A stretch of 64,000 nt of DNA from contig CAHIKZ030000247.1 of the NCBI GenBank assembly GCA_903632075.3, forward strand, positions 2,563,001-2,627,000, read 5' to 3'. A program made the translations under genes and the position numbers. The notes under the pieces were generated by a model, which was given only the letters and a program-made list of their open reading frames with translations, was not told the origin of the DNA and did not search any database. This DNA is from Acanthosepion pharaonis (lineage: Eukaryota > Mollusca > Cephalopoda > Sepiida > Sepiidae). Below, one piece after another: positions 47,031-58,751 of this stretch; within the stretch, counting starts at the first letter, position 1; each line of letters starts with the position of its first letter.

Positions 47031-48089
47031 AGCACCTCTATACAGGAAGAAAAGCTGCAAAGATATTAGTATGTGTTGGAGCTTGTGTTCTTAGGTAAGT
47101 TGCTTTGGGACCCAATGAGTAGATCACTTGTAAGGAAATGGGCGCCAACTATTAGCGCCAAAGACTAACGACTAAAACTCTTTGTATTCACAATTTCCTT
47201 TTGGCCAAAATTTTCGCTAAAAGATCAAAAGAAGTCGAAATATGACAGTTTTTACAAAACTCAGTTTAATAACGTTGAATCTGATTGGTTGATAAATCCT
47301 TTGTGTACTCCAAAATTAACTTCTGAATAAATTCGAATCTTCCTTTTCTCCATAAATACAAGTCACTAAAAGCTTTCAGCAGTGCATGATAATGACCAGT
47401 ATGTCTCGGATCAGCAAAACGTCAACTATCATTGTTAAATCACGGGTTTACGATTGATGTATATTTCTTGGAAACCTCTTCACAAAAAATGATCATAATT
47501 CTCGCCACATTATCTCCACATTTTATCATTTTTCAACAACTCGTTCAGTGATATCTAGAAGCCCAATTTTAACAACAGTAGAAATATTTTCAACTTTCCC
47601 CAGAAGATAATTTTAAAGAAATTCAACCAGCAATATCTGTTGAGGAATAACAATTTTCCCGAAGATGTTTATGGAAAAACTCTGAGATACAAACAGTTGA
47701 ACAAATCCATGTTACTGACCAACCCATGCACAGAAATTTGTGTAACATTCAAATATATATTTTTTTAAATATCTCTTCAACCACTAAAAGCAACTGGTGA
47801 TTTTTTTTTTATAACTCTGAGAAGGTTAGGATGTTATCAGTTATGGCTGAGTTGTTTATGACAACATCCACTACTTCCATACATATAAGTATATTTAATT
47901 TGAATCTGTATGACGATGTAGACGTGTATTTGTCGTAGGTTAGTAGTGCAAATGTCGTATTTCGCCTCTTGTTATGTTATGATGCATCGGGAAATTGACA
48001 AAATCTATCGACTGATTTTGGTTGATTTTTCCATCTGTTTATAGATCTGCTTTGAAAGGGTCCGCTCTGCTTTTCATTGGCTCGCGGCT
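47031..48089. other. Unannotated intron 1 sequence
   Basis: No recognised feature, though it may include decayed N-terminal mariner sequence. Confidence 0.35.
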
Positions 48090-48310
48090 ATATCCTTGTT
48101 GTGAAAGATTTCTAATTGGTTGATTGAACTACTTTTAGAAATACGGAAATATTGGTCTCCTTGTTATTATTTATTTCTTTTCTTACATCCTGGTTGTGAA
48201 AGCTTTCTAATATCTGGTCGAACTATGGTTTTGTTTGCCTGGCAATTTTTATTATCCGTCTATTTTTAGAGATGGTAAAATTTTGGTCTTCTTGCAATTT
48301 TTTTTTTTAT
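48090..48310. repeat. Two-copy tandem duplication, about 110 bp
   Basis: TGTGAAAG(A/C)TTTCTAAT, AACTA and TTTTAGA.AT..GG.AA.ATT text occurs twice in order (about 48098 and 48194). Confidence 0.55.
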
Positions 48311-49000
48311 TTCTCTGTCATCACAGTTATTCACTCTTTAACTATTCTTTAATTTGTGTTTTTGTATGTACAGAAAAATATTTTTTTTGACTTTTTACGT
48401 TGAGCACATAGATTTTATTTCTGCATTTCTTTCATTTTATGTATTTATCTTTAAATGCCTATTTTGGTTAATTCCACGATGTAAAATAAAAAAACAACTG
48501 CCTAATTTTAGTGGTAGTTGAGGTAAAGAGGCATATATATTCCCGAACGAAAAAATTGCCAATATTTTCTCCAATTTTGATAAGAGTTGTAATCATTCTT
48601 TTTGTCGCTTTAACTTCAACTACAATTCTTTGGCTGATCCACTTTACACGTATATAGTTCATAAAGAAATAAACGAAACTATTTTTCATAAATTGTGTTG
48701 TTCGAGGTGAGGGGTTAATGTTTGTTGTTAGTAAATTAACTCCCCGCTCTTTGAAAATCGTTAACGTATTAGCTAAAAGCGTTCAGAACAATAACCACTA
48801 TGAACAGTTTCTACACATACTTGGTCCTCATAAGAAAATAAATGAAGGACGCCAGAAAAACTGAATAAAAAATATCTTCATATTCAAGAAAACACACAGA
48901 CACACACATATATATAGTGGGGATATAGGTATCAACACTGCATGTTACGGATTAGTACTGCGATCTTCAGATTTTTCTCTGTTAGATATCGCAAATATTT

Positions 49001-49006
<6 letters not shown>
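48311..49006. other. Unannotated intron 1 sequence
   Basis: No recognised feature. Confidence 0.4.

Positions 49007-49041
<35 letters not shown>
49007..49041. repeat. (TA)n microsatellite
   Basis: Pure TA run. Confidence 0.9.
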
Positions 49042-49046
<5 letters not shown>

Positions 49047-49214
49047 GGACTAAGTCTGACAATTATTTTAATATATTTTCAGTTTATTCATATAGATACA
49101 AATATTTCATTTATTCATATAGATACAAATATTTAAGTAAATACTCTGTTTATAATAAACAGTATCAATTACATTTACCAGCCTAAATGTCCAAGAAATT
49201 TCATAGAAAATACA

Positions 49215-49300
49215 TGTCCTCCGACAGGAATCAAATCTGTATCCTACAGGGAACTGTCATATAGCCTGACGTGCTATACCATTTAACTACAGAGGAAAGG
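49215..49300 (-). tRNA. tRNA-like sequence (degenerate or SINE head)
   Basis: On the minus strand TCCTCTG and CGGAGGA can form a 7-bp acceptor stem. A box A-like GTTAAATGGTATAGCAC and a T-arm-like ACAGATTTGATTCCTGT lie between them, and GTCA/TGAC could be the anticodon stem. The T-stem has a mismatch, position 33 is not U and the variable region is long, so it is probably a pseudogene or SINE head. Confidence 0.4.
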
Positions 49301-49746
49301 TCTGGTTAGCAAAGTCAAATTATTGTTTTTAAACTACAAATCCCTTTTTTATACAAGTCCCAGTAAAGACGACTAACAAGGTACCGCGATTAAGTTTTTG
49401 CTCACTTTTCTTGTGTTCGTTTTCTTTTCTGGACATAAATTGTGCAAAAAATTTCCAAACATTCTATATATCCGAGTGCTTTCGGATATCCTATTAACCA
49501 TTGTCAATTATGTCCTTTGTATTTTTAACTAAATATATAGATAAACATATATAAGAATGTACACATTCAGTTAAAAAAAAAATAACAACAAAACAAAAAA
49601 AACAAAAACATGTTAAAGGATAAGCCTAATAGAATAGCCGAAAGCTTTTCGTATAGAACATCTTTTATATCCAGAAAAGAAAAAACTAAAGAAACTCAAG
49701 AAATACTAAATAAAAAGCTTAATCGCAGTATCTTGTCTGTCGTCTT

Positions 49747-49869
<123 letters not shown>

Positions 49870-50174
49870 TTATAAATACCTACCTACCTACATATATACG
49901 TAATGTATGTATGTATGTAGGTAGTTATTTATCCGTGCACCCACGTCGCAATAAAATCTGACACAAGATCGGAATGTGGAATTTCGGAAACGCCATACAA
50001 AAATTGCTGAAGCCCCATCCGCACTTCACCTTTTGGGGACGCCTCAGGAAAAGTACTGCTTATGGGGTGCCCCCTGAGGCTTGAGATGATGTATGTTGTA
50101 TTAGGGCCGGGGTCATTATTTAGCAGCGTGTCAAAAGGCGGTTATTGTTATAAAATAAAATTTAAAAAGCGAAA

Positions 50175-50248
50175 ATAATAATAATAATAATAATAATAAT
50201 AGCAGCAGCAACAACAACAACAACAACAACAACAATAATAATAATAAT
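50175..50248. repeat. Trinucleotide compound repeat (AAT)n(AGC)n(AAC)n(AAT)n
   Basis: Lies in intron 1, about 65-140 nt inside the exon 1 donor. Confidence 0.95.
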
Positions 50249-50314
50249 TTTACTTCTCTGACAATGACATTCTACTTTCCTTACCATTAATTCTAAATAA
50301 AATTTTAAACTTAC

Positions 50315-50723
50315 CAAATACGGGTAGGCGGATTTTTTTCGAATCGCCAAAGGCTACCTCAACGCCTTCTGGGATGGAGTTTACTGAAAATGGTGTCTCA
50401 CTTTGTCGCTTTTCTTTGGGTTTCTGGGTGTAGGTTTGGTGAAGGGCTCCCTGATTTTTTTTATGTTTTGCAGATTCTGGCGGGTCAATGTGACAAGCCG
50501 AATCTTTGTGGTGTTGGATACTACATCGAGAACCCCTAATATCGATCTCGTCTTCTTGGCTCCGTATCGATAGTGGGTGGCGAATCTGGGGTAGGTTTAT
50601 TGGAGTTTTTTTGTTGGATGAAGACTCAACTGAGGGTAGAGAAGATCTCATTGAACTCGAAGTGTGGATGCTTGTTCGGTCGGATTCTTGAGATAAACAT
50701 CGGGAGAGACTTAAACGTGACAT
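50315..50723 (-). CDS. EFCAB6-like protein, coding exon 1
   Basis: A 136-codon frame from ATG at 50723 to a strong donor, TATTTG|GTAAGTTT (50315/50314), leaving 1 nt that matches the 2-nt lead of exon 2. An in-frame TGA lies about 60 nt upstream with no other ATG between, so this is the likely start, although CTACAG just before it could be an acceptor. The protein is Ser/Arg-rich and probably disordered (SRLSLSRCLSQESDRTS, SLPSVESSSNKKTPINLP), ending EVAFGDSKKIRLPVFG. No domain. The link to exon 2 over 33 kb rests on phase, composition and the absence of better intervening exons. Confidence 0.65.
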
Positions 50724-51749
50724 TTTCTGTAGTTTAGCTTGGAACAGTTTCTTGGAAAATAAATCAAAATATTTTAGTTCAAATCAAATGTTAATTAAAT
50801 CAGCCATATGTAATTTATAATTTTAAAAATATTTTTGGAAAACCCTTGAGAATCATAAATTCTCACAGTCCATTAATTTTTTGATGGCATATTCGATCTA
50901 CTTCTCAGATAATTTTAAGAGAAAACGTTTTCCCCCTTAAAATAATTATTTTCAATAAGAGAAATGAATTTTAAGTTTTTTTTCTTTGAATTACACGAAA
51001 ATCTTTCTAATTATATATTTTTTTTCTAAAACTGCCAATACGTGACGAATGCAAAGAAACCTACAGGACGTCCAGTTAAACGGGTATCAACTTGAACGCA
51101 TAATGAACAAAGTAGTCACTGGGTGGAAAGAGAAATATATCTTGCAGTTAAGTTTTAGCACCTTCATTTATATCTACCTCCCAGGTATTTGTATCAGGTG
51201 ACCATAGTAACTTCTACTTACCAAAAACTTTTCAGCAAAGTAACTATACAAATAATAATATTAATAATAATGTGCACGACTTAGAAGTTCTTAATGTAGA
51301 CAGTCATAGATTTTTTAAAATCCTTCAAAAGCGGTTCTAATTCGGAATAAAAAGTCATCTAGAATAGTAAGAGAAATTTTAAAAATCGCAAACACTAAAA
51401 ATTCCTTTGAGTAGAACACTGTACGAGTAAAATCGTTATTGTTAAGAAAGACTTAGCGACACTCTACTATCAATAACGATTATTTTAGATATCTTTCTCA
51501 GACAACACTAACAGAGTTTCTCTTTGCTACTGATTACAAAGTGTTTATTATTTGAATTTAACAGCATCTTATAATTATTTTGTTTGCGTCATGTTTTTAC
51601 TATTTCGTATTGTCGTGGTAGGTGAATTTTATCTGCGAAAACAATTTGAAAATATATACTATTATATTTGGTTTGTTTGTGCGGCTGTTACACTTTTCTT
51701 AGAATCAGAGCAGGTCCGGTGTTTACTACCCCCAAACCCACCGACGGGG
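50724..51749. other. Putative 5' flank of the EF-hand gene
   Basis: No TATA box or clear CpG island. The sequence is AT-rich but not depleted of CpG. No other gene recognised. Confidence 0.35.
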
Positions 51750-51843
51750 GTGCTGGGCAAGCATTGGGTGCCCTGGGCAAGCATTGGGTGCCCTGGGCAA
51801 GCATTGGGTGCCCTGGGCAAACATTGGGTGCCCTGGGCAATGC
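51750..51843. repeat. 20-bp tandem repeat, about 4.5 copies
   Basis: Unit GGGCAAGCATTGGGTGCCCT, with one G-to-A variant in the last full copy. It keeps frames open in all phases, so the overlapping ORFs are not evidence of coding. Confidence 0.95.
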
Positions 51844-52949
51844 TTTTTGACCCTTATCAACATTTGCTTATTTCTATTTACATATACGTTACAAATTAAA
51901 GTTTAAACCAAGTACAATTATTAAAGGATGAAAATTTTTCGTGGATTTTGACATCATTCTGGGTTCCTTTTTTTTTCATCCAAATCAGTGAATTTGTTTT
52001 TCTTATGCTGTTTCAAAAACCACTATATAACATTCACTATTTTTTATCCATAATGTTGAATTGAATGTGTTAAAAAAATTCTTCAACTTCAAAAATCTCA
52101 TTGTTGATTGATTTAAGAAGATGGAATTATCTAACATGTCTCTAATTTGTATTTAGATACATTGTATTTATTTTAAATTTTTCTAATTGAATTGTTCACT
52201 TATTGCATATGATTCATTATTGTACATAATTAGGTTACAATAAAATGTGTATTTTATATGAATACTACCTTATGAAGATTGAGATGTAGAGATTCGATGG
52301 GTATCATAGATTCGGGGGAGGGGCGTGACCCTTGCACCGGCCTGGGATCAGAGTGTAGTATTTGCTTGATTAATAATAATAATAATAATACTCAAGAAAT
52401 TGCAAAAAGAGAGAGAAAGGAGGAGAGGGGAGAAAGAGGATGTGAAAGAGGAGAAGTAGGTGATAAGAATGGTAAAGAAAAATGAAAACCAGGTGAAAGA
52501 TTAAAAATATATTATACATATATAGAGAGAGGAAGATAGACAGGCTTGCTGATTGAAGATCAAGAGGCAATGGTCGAAAGATTGGAAGGCATATTGGGAT
52601 AGAAAGGCGTAAAATTTGTGATACATTAATATTCCTTATGGAGAGATAGATCAAAAAAGATAAAAAAAGAGGTTGCAGTAGAAACTGTTTCTGTATTCCA
52701 TATTCCTTTATTCGCACATTGAATTAATTCATCTTTCTATAGCATTTAGATAACGTGGCTCAGCAAGGAACATTATAACGGATAAGGGGGATATTGAGAA
52801 GATACAGGTAAAGGGATGCGCACGCGCGTAAGAAAGCATTTGAGTATAAACTTTTAAACATTTCTGTTACTTTATTATCATATAACTCCCACCTATTTGG
52901 TAATTAATTTAACTATTAAAATTATTACCAAAGTTATAGATACGCTTAG
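51844..52949. other. Unannotated intergenic sequence
   Basis: Contains (AAT)n at about 52374-52389 and a GA-rich tract at 52405-52460; no gene recognised. Confidence 0.4.
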
Positions 52950-53055
52950 CCTATAGGCGGTGGCAAAAGATCAAACGATCCGCTGATGACAGCAGCAGGG
53001 ACAGGGAATAAACTGATTTATCAGTTTAGCGTTCCAAATTATCGTAGTTGCACCA
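52950..53055 (+). repeat. Repeat R3, copy 1 (possible LTR leader)
   Basis: Shares GATCAAACGATCCGCT..CAGCAG and GGGAATAA text with 53970-54040. The TGGCAAAAGATCAAAC start resembles a primer-binding site, but no LTR was found. Confidence 0.4.
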
Positions 53056-53439
53056 GGTTACTTGCAACAAAATTTTAATTATAAAAAAAAAAATACCAGT
53101 TATTCGATTGTACACTCTAAATAATCCTTCAGTAATTTTAAACACCGGTCATCATCCTGGGCTTTACTTAAATTGTTTAATTTAACACTCTTCTATTTTT
53201 CTCTACTCGTGAGAATGTGGCCTCATGAATGGTATCGCCTAAGGCCTCTCTTCATCTAAATCCGGTCATAGTTCTAGCCTATTCTGTTCTGCTCACATTA
53301 AGGTTTCTGAGAAAGGTTCGAAACCATCTCTTCTTCCCCGCCGTTCGGCCTCCCCTATTATTCAATTAGAGGAGGCCGAACTCTGTAGCCTTGGGTGAAA
53401 GCCAATCGAGGAAAAGGACTACTTTAAATTCAGAAACAT

Positions 53440-53610
53440 GCTATCACTCCATCTTTTCAACAAATATTTTCATGGCAATTGTTCTGATGAGTTGAAATTA
53501 AGCGTGCTACTGGATTGGCAACTAGGTTCCACCGTTTTACTGTTGAACTAGCTAGATGCAACCGTAAATTCTTATTGGAATCCTTTAGTTCTCTAGCTCA
53601 TAGTATAGAA
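53440..53610 (+). mobile_element. CR1-like LINE 3' fragment (copy F)
   Basis: Frame with FNKYFHGNCSDEL-like text (CAAATATTTTCATGGCAATT) and the ATTGGCAACTAGGTTCCACC segment of the family. Confidence 0.6.
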
Positions 53611-53969
53611 CTCCTTTCATATGCCACCCAAAACACAACATCACATAACTAAAGACAGGCTTTTGGTACGGTATGTTGGCTAAATTGCCATTGCGATTGG
53701 TTCGAAAAAGGATCAAGCAATTCAAAAGGCTATAAAGGAACTCATTGAAAATAAAGGTGAAGAGTACGTTTCGTAACATGAAAAGTATTTTAACCCATCA
53801 CAACTGACTTGAAGTAAATTCAAAATAACTAATTTAAGATCCTCCTAAATAGTTATAAAAAGAAAAGTATATACATTTGACGAGAAGTCATCTCAAAAGG
53901 CCAGCTTGAAAAGGCAGTTACCACGATTCAAGAATGCCAGTTTATTTACTCGACACGACTACCTCCTCT
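53611..53969. other. Unannotated intergenic sequence
   Basis: No recognised feature. Confidence 0.4.
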
Positions 53970-54040
53970 ATGACAAACCGATGGCGAAACATCAAACGAC
54001 CCGCTAACAACAGTAACAATGACTGGGAATAATCTTTTCA
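53970..54040 (+). repeat. Repeat R3, copy 2
   Basis: GATGGCGAAACATCAAACGA and CCCGCTAACAACAGTAAC resemble 52955-53010. Confidence 0.45.
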
Positions 54041-54509
54041 TAACTTTTTTTATTAACCTTTTCGGCGAAGCCTAAAAAAATAGGAGAAAAAAAATACAAA
54101 AACAAAAAAAACATTTTTAATATAAACTCTATGTCGCAGTTCGTGTATTTGTGACACTATTTGTTACTAGTAAATAATAAGAATTTTTTTCTTTTAGGTA
54201 GAAGGAACGATATACCAATAATACACCGTGGAAAGATTGAAGATTTTTATTTTCTCAAAAGCCAATAACCAGACGGCTAGCTGAAAACAACACTCAATTT
54301 TACGACATAATTCGGATATAAAGGTTTTATTTACGTTTTTTATTTTTTTTATTTTTATTTTTTTGAGAATGTCCCTGACGGGACCCGAAGGAGAAAAAAT
54401 CCATCTGGTTTGTGTTCAAGTTTGGCCAAGGGAATACATAAGTTGATGTGAGAAATTTTTCTGCGCAGACGACAAGTGTGGAATAATAATTCTTTTTGAT
54501 TAACAAACT

Positions 54510-55095
54510 TGGAATTAATCTCCGACAGACAGTCGAAAACCATTGGTCGGAGGGTGGCCGAAGTAGCGGGCGCAGATGAAACACTGAGGAAGGTGAAGGA
54601 GCTATTAGTGGGAGATACTAAGAAGGAAGGCGAGAAGATAGATCATTCCAGCCACTGGACGCGAGACACCCCACGAGACTGCCTAGCAATGAAAATCTCC
54701 GACACCAGCCTTGTGCCAAACTTCACCAAGTCAACAAAACAAACTTTACCAAGTTAAAAAAGTGTCGTGTTTGACTTAAGAAGCGGGTTGGGTCGATAAA
54801 CATGCGAACTCCTAGACTTTAACAAAATTAACCAACTATTGTACGAAGGACTTCATATAAAAATAGTATTTATATTTTTTATTATTCGAGTTTTATATTC
54901 TTTCCTTGCGTCTTCACCCCGCTCCGACCAGTCCAATACGAAGATACCTGACGACAATTTGATCTTGGGCTGCCTTATGATCAAAGCAAATCACAGCGTG
55001 GGATAAGCCACAGCCTAGATAGAAGCGATCACCTATTCGACCAGCCGCTGGTATTGGACATCTTGGACGAGCGGGGGTCGGGGTGAGGGCGACAT
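54510..55095 (+). mobile_element. LTR-like fragment related to 44150-44950
   Basis: Blocks in the same order as the insertion at 44 kb: AACCATTGGTCGGAGGGTGG, GTAGCGGGCGCAG, CTTCACCCCG, CTTATGATCAAA and GCGACATATTC. No coding. Confidence 0.4.
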
Positions 55096-56254
55096 ATTCA
55101 AATACGAATATTTTATTCTTCAACATGTATATAAACATATTAAAACATACATAATTAACATACAAAATATTATTGTATAAATAGTGTAAATAAACTTGAA
55201 TATTATAGCTAGTAATTCGAAATTTATTTTGTAAATTCCATTCAGCTATAATGGTTGTGGTTCATTTTACTTGCCTCACGACCTCTTGTGGTTTATATTG
55301 TTGTAAATATTCCCTTAATTTTTCATTGCCTGTCACAATTTTTTTTAGCAATATTTTTATGGGCGTTGTTAATTAGTCTTAGTCATAATATAATAAATAA
55401 AATTACAAAACAAAAAACAATTACATTAATTTTAAACTGCAATTTATATTTTTGCAAGAAATGTTTTTTTATTGTGTAATGGAATGGTGTAAATTCATTT
55501 TCTGTGGATGTAACTTTTCATAGTAAACAATCTTATTTGAAATGTTCGTAAAAGTGGTCATGAATCAGATTCATACTGTTTTACTTTTATGTCATTATTC
55601 TCAGTTTACAGGAAAAAAAGAAAGTAGAAGCGTATCGAATCATAGAAGTTGGTATAGTTTCACTTATCAGTGGCCTTTTTTATGTTTTTTAGTTTAACCG
55701 GCTACAATAATCTCTTTGTTTCGTAGATTGGTGTAAATGAGCTGGCATTTTTTAGTTGTCTGCTATTATCTGTTTTCAATACAAACTCGAAGGTTTCCGA
55801 ACTTACTCGAAGGTTTCCGAACTTACTCGAACTAACAACAATTAGTTGGAAATTCTCTTTTTATACCTCGTCAACTACTTTCTACTATTATAAATTTTTT
55901 TTGTTTGTTTCTTTCCTTTTTTTCTCACTCTCCTACCAGCTCCTTGTGCCAGACACAAAATTTAGTTGGCAGAATAAACGATAGCTGCTGTTAGTAAGCG
56001 CGAGTTAAAAATACAAGACAAATCACTGCGTAAAATTTTAAAACAGGAAAAAACATTTATTGTACAATTATTTTAAGCACAAACAAAGGTAAGAACAAGA
56101 AAGGTTGAACAAAAAATTTTCTTGGGCGCCTCTAATGGCAGGATAACAATATTTTCCTGGGGTTTCTAAAAGGAAATACCCATAGAAACAAGCTATGAAA
56201 ATAGTTTGTTTACTTTAGTCCAACTCGGTTTTTAAAAAATTTACCCTTCAAAAA
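55096..56254. other. Unannotated intergenic sequence
   Basis: No recognised gene; CTCGAAGGTTTCCGAACTTA is duplicated at about 55785-55827. Confidence 0.4.
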
Positions 56255-56370
56255 TATAAAAACACCAAAAAGGGATAAAGTTTTTAGACTTTTACAAAAA
56301 TACAAAAAAAGGGACAAAGTTTTAGAGCTTTTTACAAAAAACAAAAAAAAGGGATAATGTTTTAGAGACC
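56255..56370. repeat. Tandem repeat, about 40-bp period, three copies
   Basis: TACAAAAA.ACAAAAAAAGGGA(C/T)AAAGTTTT units. Confidence 0.75.
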
Positions 56371-57470
56371 AACACTTAGCAGAACGCAATCTTCAAAGCA
56401 CCCACCTTTTTATTTTGAAGAATTTTCATTGACAGCAGGCCGGATTGGTTTTTTAGTAGTTGGAGAAAGGCATTGATTAATGCCCCCATTGCCGGTCAAT
56501 GTAGAGAGAGGGTGTTATGGTCTGCGAACTGCGTGTCGTCTCAGCCTCGGTTCCCTTCGTTTTTTTTTGTTTCTGCTGATATCGTTTCTTAATGTCCCTC
56601 TTTTATTTGAAAAAGTTTATCCACTTGGGGCCATCCGGAATTTCTTTTAAGGGTCTTAAAAACTCAATTTTCATTGGCCAATATATGAAAAAAGGTCCTT
56701 CTAAAAATTTCACCGTTGGTGATCCGAAAGTGTCATAAATTTGACACAATTTCACACAAGAAAATCAGAGTTTGGCAAACAATTTTGGCGGCAAATCTTG
56801 ATCCAAAATGGTCATAAAAATCGCACAGCTTTTTCCTTTTTACACACACCGTCCGGCTTAACATACCAAATCAATGAAGTTTTTGGTCAATCCATCAGCT
56901 GCAACAAAAGTTTCAATTTCATCTCTAATATGTGCATAATAGTTATTCGTTAACATCGTTTTCACAATAATTAAGATTAAATCAATTCTTTATCTAAATT
57001 TACGAAAATCAGATGTTTTAATTTCATCAATACCGAATTAGCCAGTCCAATTATAAATCGAAAGTTCTTTGATATGATTTCAAAATATCATAAAAATATT
57101 TTAGTAATTAGCAAATATTGATTGAAATTTGTGTATTTTCATACGATACAAATTTAACAGACTTTTTCAACCTAAAACGTCACATAAAGTATGATTATTA
57201 TATCCACGATATTACGCCAAAATACAATATGGAGGGCAAGTTCTAAGTCTTCGTGTGTTCAAATGAACTGGCCGACAACTTTTGAAGAGAGGGAAATACA
57301 ACCTGTAGTATTTAAACATATTTAATATGCAAATAGAAAAAAAAAAACTAAAAAAAATGGTTGCAGACAATGTACGTCTGTGAACTTAGCTTAGGTTAAA
57401 GATATTCGCTTATCTCGTCAATAGTCCTTGCTGAAGAAAAAGTCCCTTTTAGTTCTCCGTTAGCTAGTAA
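56371..57470. other. Unannotated intergenic sequence
   Basis: No recognised feature. Confidence 0.4.
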
Positions 57471-57472
57471 TA

Positions 57473-57868
57473 TAGGGTGCCCCACAAAAACCATGGAATT
57501 TTAGATTATGTTGAAAAAAATTAACTAAAATATAAAAAAAATAACTATATATTTTACTATATGAATGAACTAAAAACAATTAACTAACATATACATTTTT
57601 TAACCATTTCTTGTTCCAGGATGTCGCAGTTATCAATTTTTCAACGCGAGGTGATTGTTCTCTTTAAGAAAGAACATCCAACATGGGGACTGAAAAATGC
57701 CAAGAAATTTTGCCAGAGTTCTGTAGTTTGAACACCACATCTAACATTTGTGTTTTTATTCTGTTTTAAGCTACTAAATTTCTATTCTTTGCATTTTTTT
57801 CAAATAATTTTAACAAAAATTTCAACAATAAACTGTACCAAATCTCTTGTTTTTTGTGGGGTACCCCA
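57473..57868 (+). mobile_element. 396-bp MITE with TA duplication
   Basis: Terminal inverted repeats TAGGGTGCCCCACAAAAA and TGGGGTACCCCACAAAAA (right end, reversed) are flanked by TA (57471-57472 and 57869-57870). Positions 57621-57731 encode 36 codons beginning MSQLSIFQREVIVLFKKEHP, which look like the first helix-turn-helix of a Tc1/mariner-type transposase. The element is thus an internally deleted derivative of an autonomous transposon. Confidence 0.8.
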
Positions 57869-58236
57869 TAATTTACGTTGAGGTTTCTGGTCCCATTCCC
57901 CCATAACTTGATACCACTGACCGAACTTATGGTGAGTGAACGGCATTGTTTCATGTTGCCTGATTAACGTGATGGAAGAAAAAGAGAATGGGTCTTTGAA
58001 TTTGGCGCTTATATACCCAGTGTCGCGTGACCCTTACGTGGGCAGGGACTAATCCTTTTTTCAGCCATTCAGCATCCTCATTTTATTCTGTGCTTGACTA
58101 GTTTTATTTTTCTGATATATTTTAAATTCCAATTGAGGCTACAGACTTATTAATTCACACAACGTGTGTAACTACACTACAGCAATAATTTTTCCGTATA
58201 TATGCTTCTTAAAATCATTGTTATTCAATACATTAC
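57869..58236. other. Unannotated sequence before the LTR element
   Basis: No recognised feature. Confidence 0.4.
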
Positions 58237-58718
58237 TGTTATAAAATAAAATAAGACATATCTCGGCTGATTTGCAGACAAATAAACTAACATACTCAAG
58301 AGCGAGAACCGGATGTAAACGGGACAAGGCCCCGTCACAAAATGACCATATTTACGCATTTACGCATATTCCCGACGCACGATTTCCAGTCGAAAAATAA
58401 AATAATATTTTAAAGTGTTTCTATTTTTCAACCAATAAAAATGCTTCCCTCCTAATTATACTCGCGTCGTTGCAGTCAACAGGAGGCCAGGGAAAGACCT
58501 GTCATGGTCAGGATGAGTGGTCAACAGCAGCCAGATTTTTTAGCGCCACGCCAACCAGCGAGAACTACTATGAGATCAACCCAGATCGCTTCAGCCGGCC
58601 TATGAACTATACCACAAGGTAGCTGTCCCAAAAACAACACGTTCCTATTGAAATAAAATCACGTAAATCTATTTCTACTGTTGTATTTCTTTCTTGCAAC
58701 CATATTCTTTCTATAACA
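58237..58718 (+). repeat. 5' LTR
   Basis: Starts TGTTATAAAATAAAATAAGA and ends AACA just before the primer-binding site (482 nt). By eye, nine differences to the 3' LTR over the first ~235 nt, nearly all transitions. About 60 nt present in the 3' LTR (63869-63928, with CCATAAAAGG) are missing here at about 58474, and a stretch at 58505-58540 is rearranged. Confidence 0.85.
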
Positions 58719-58719
58719 C

Positions 58720-58733
58720 TGGTGTCAGAAGCG
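58720..58733 (+). promoter_or_regulatory. Primer-binding site
   Basis: TGGTGTCAGAAGCG starts with TGG, the complement of a tRNA 3' CCA, 1 nt after the LTR end. The tRNA species was not determined. Confidence 0.7.
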
Positions 58734-58751
58734 TACAATTCAAAGAGAAAT

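Noticed and set aside
51552..51899. 115-codon ORF with repeated GKHWVPWA-type units
   Set aside because: A 20-bp tandem repeat with no stop stays open in several frames; no start context, domain or splice pattern.
52975..53040. CTGATGA followed by a possible stem, considered as another hammerhead
   Set aside because: GAAA is replaced by GAAT, and no stem I complement or GUC/UH cleavage site lies in position.
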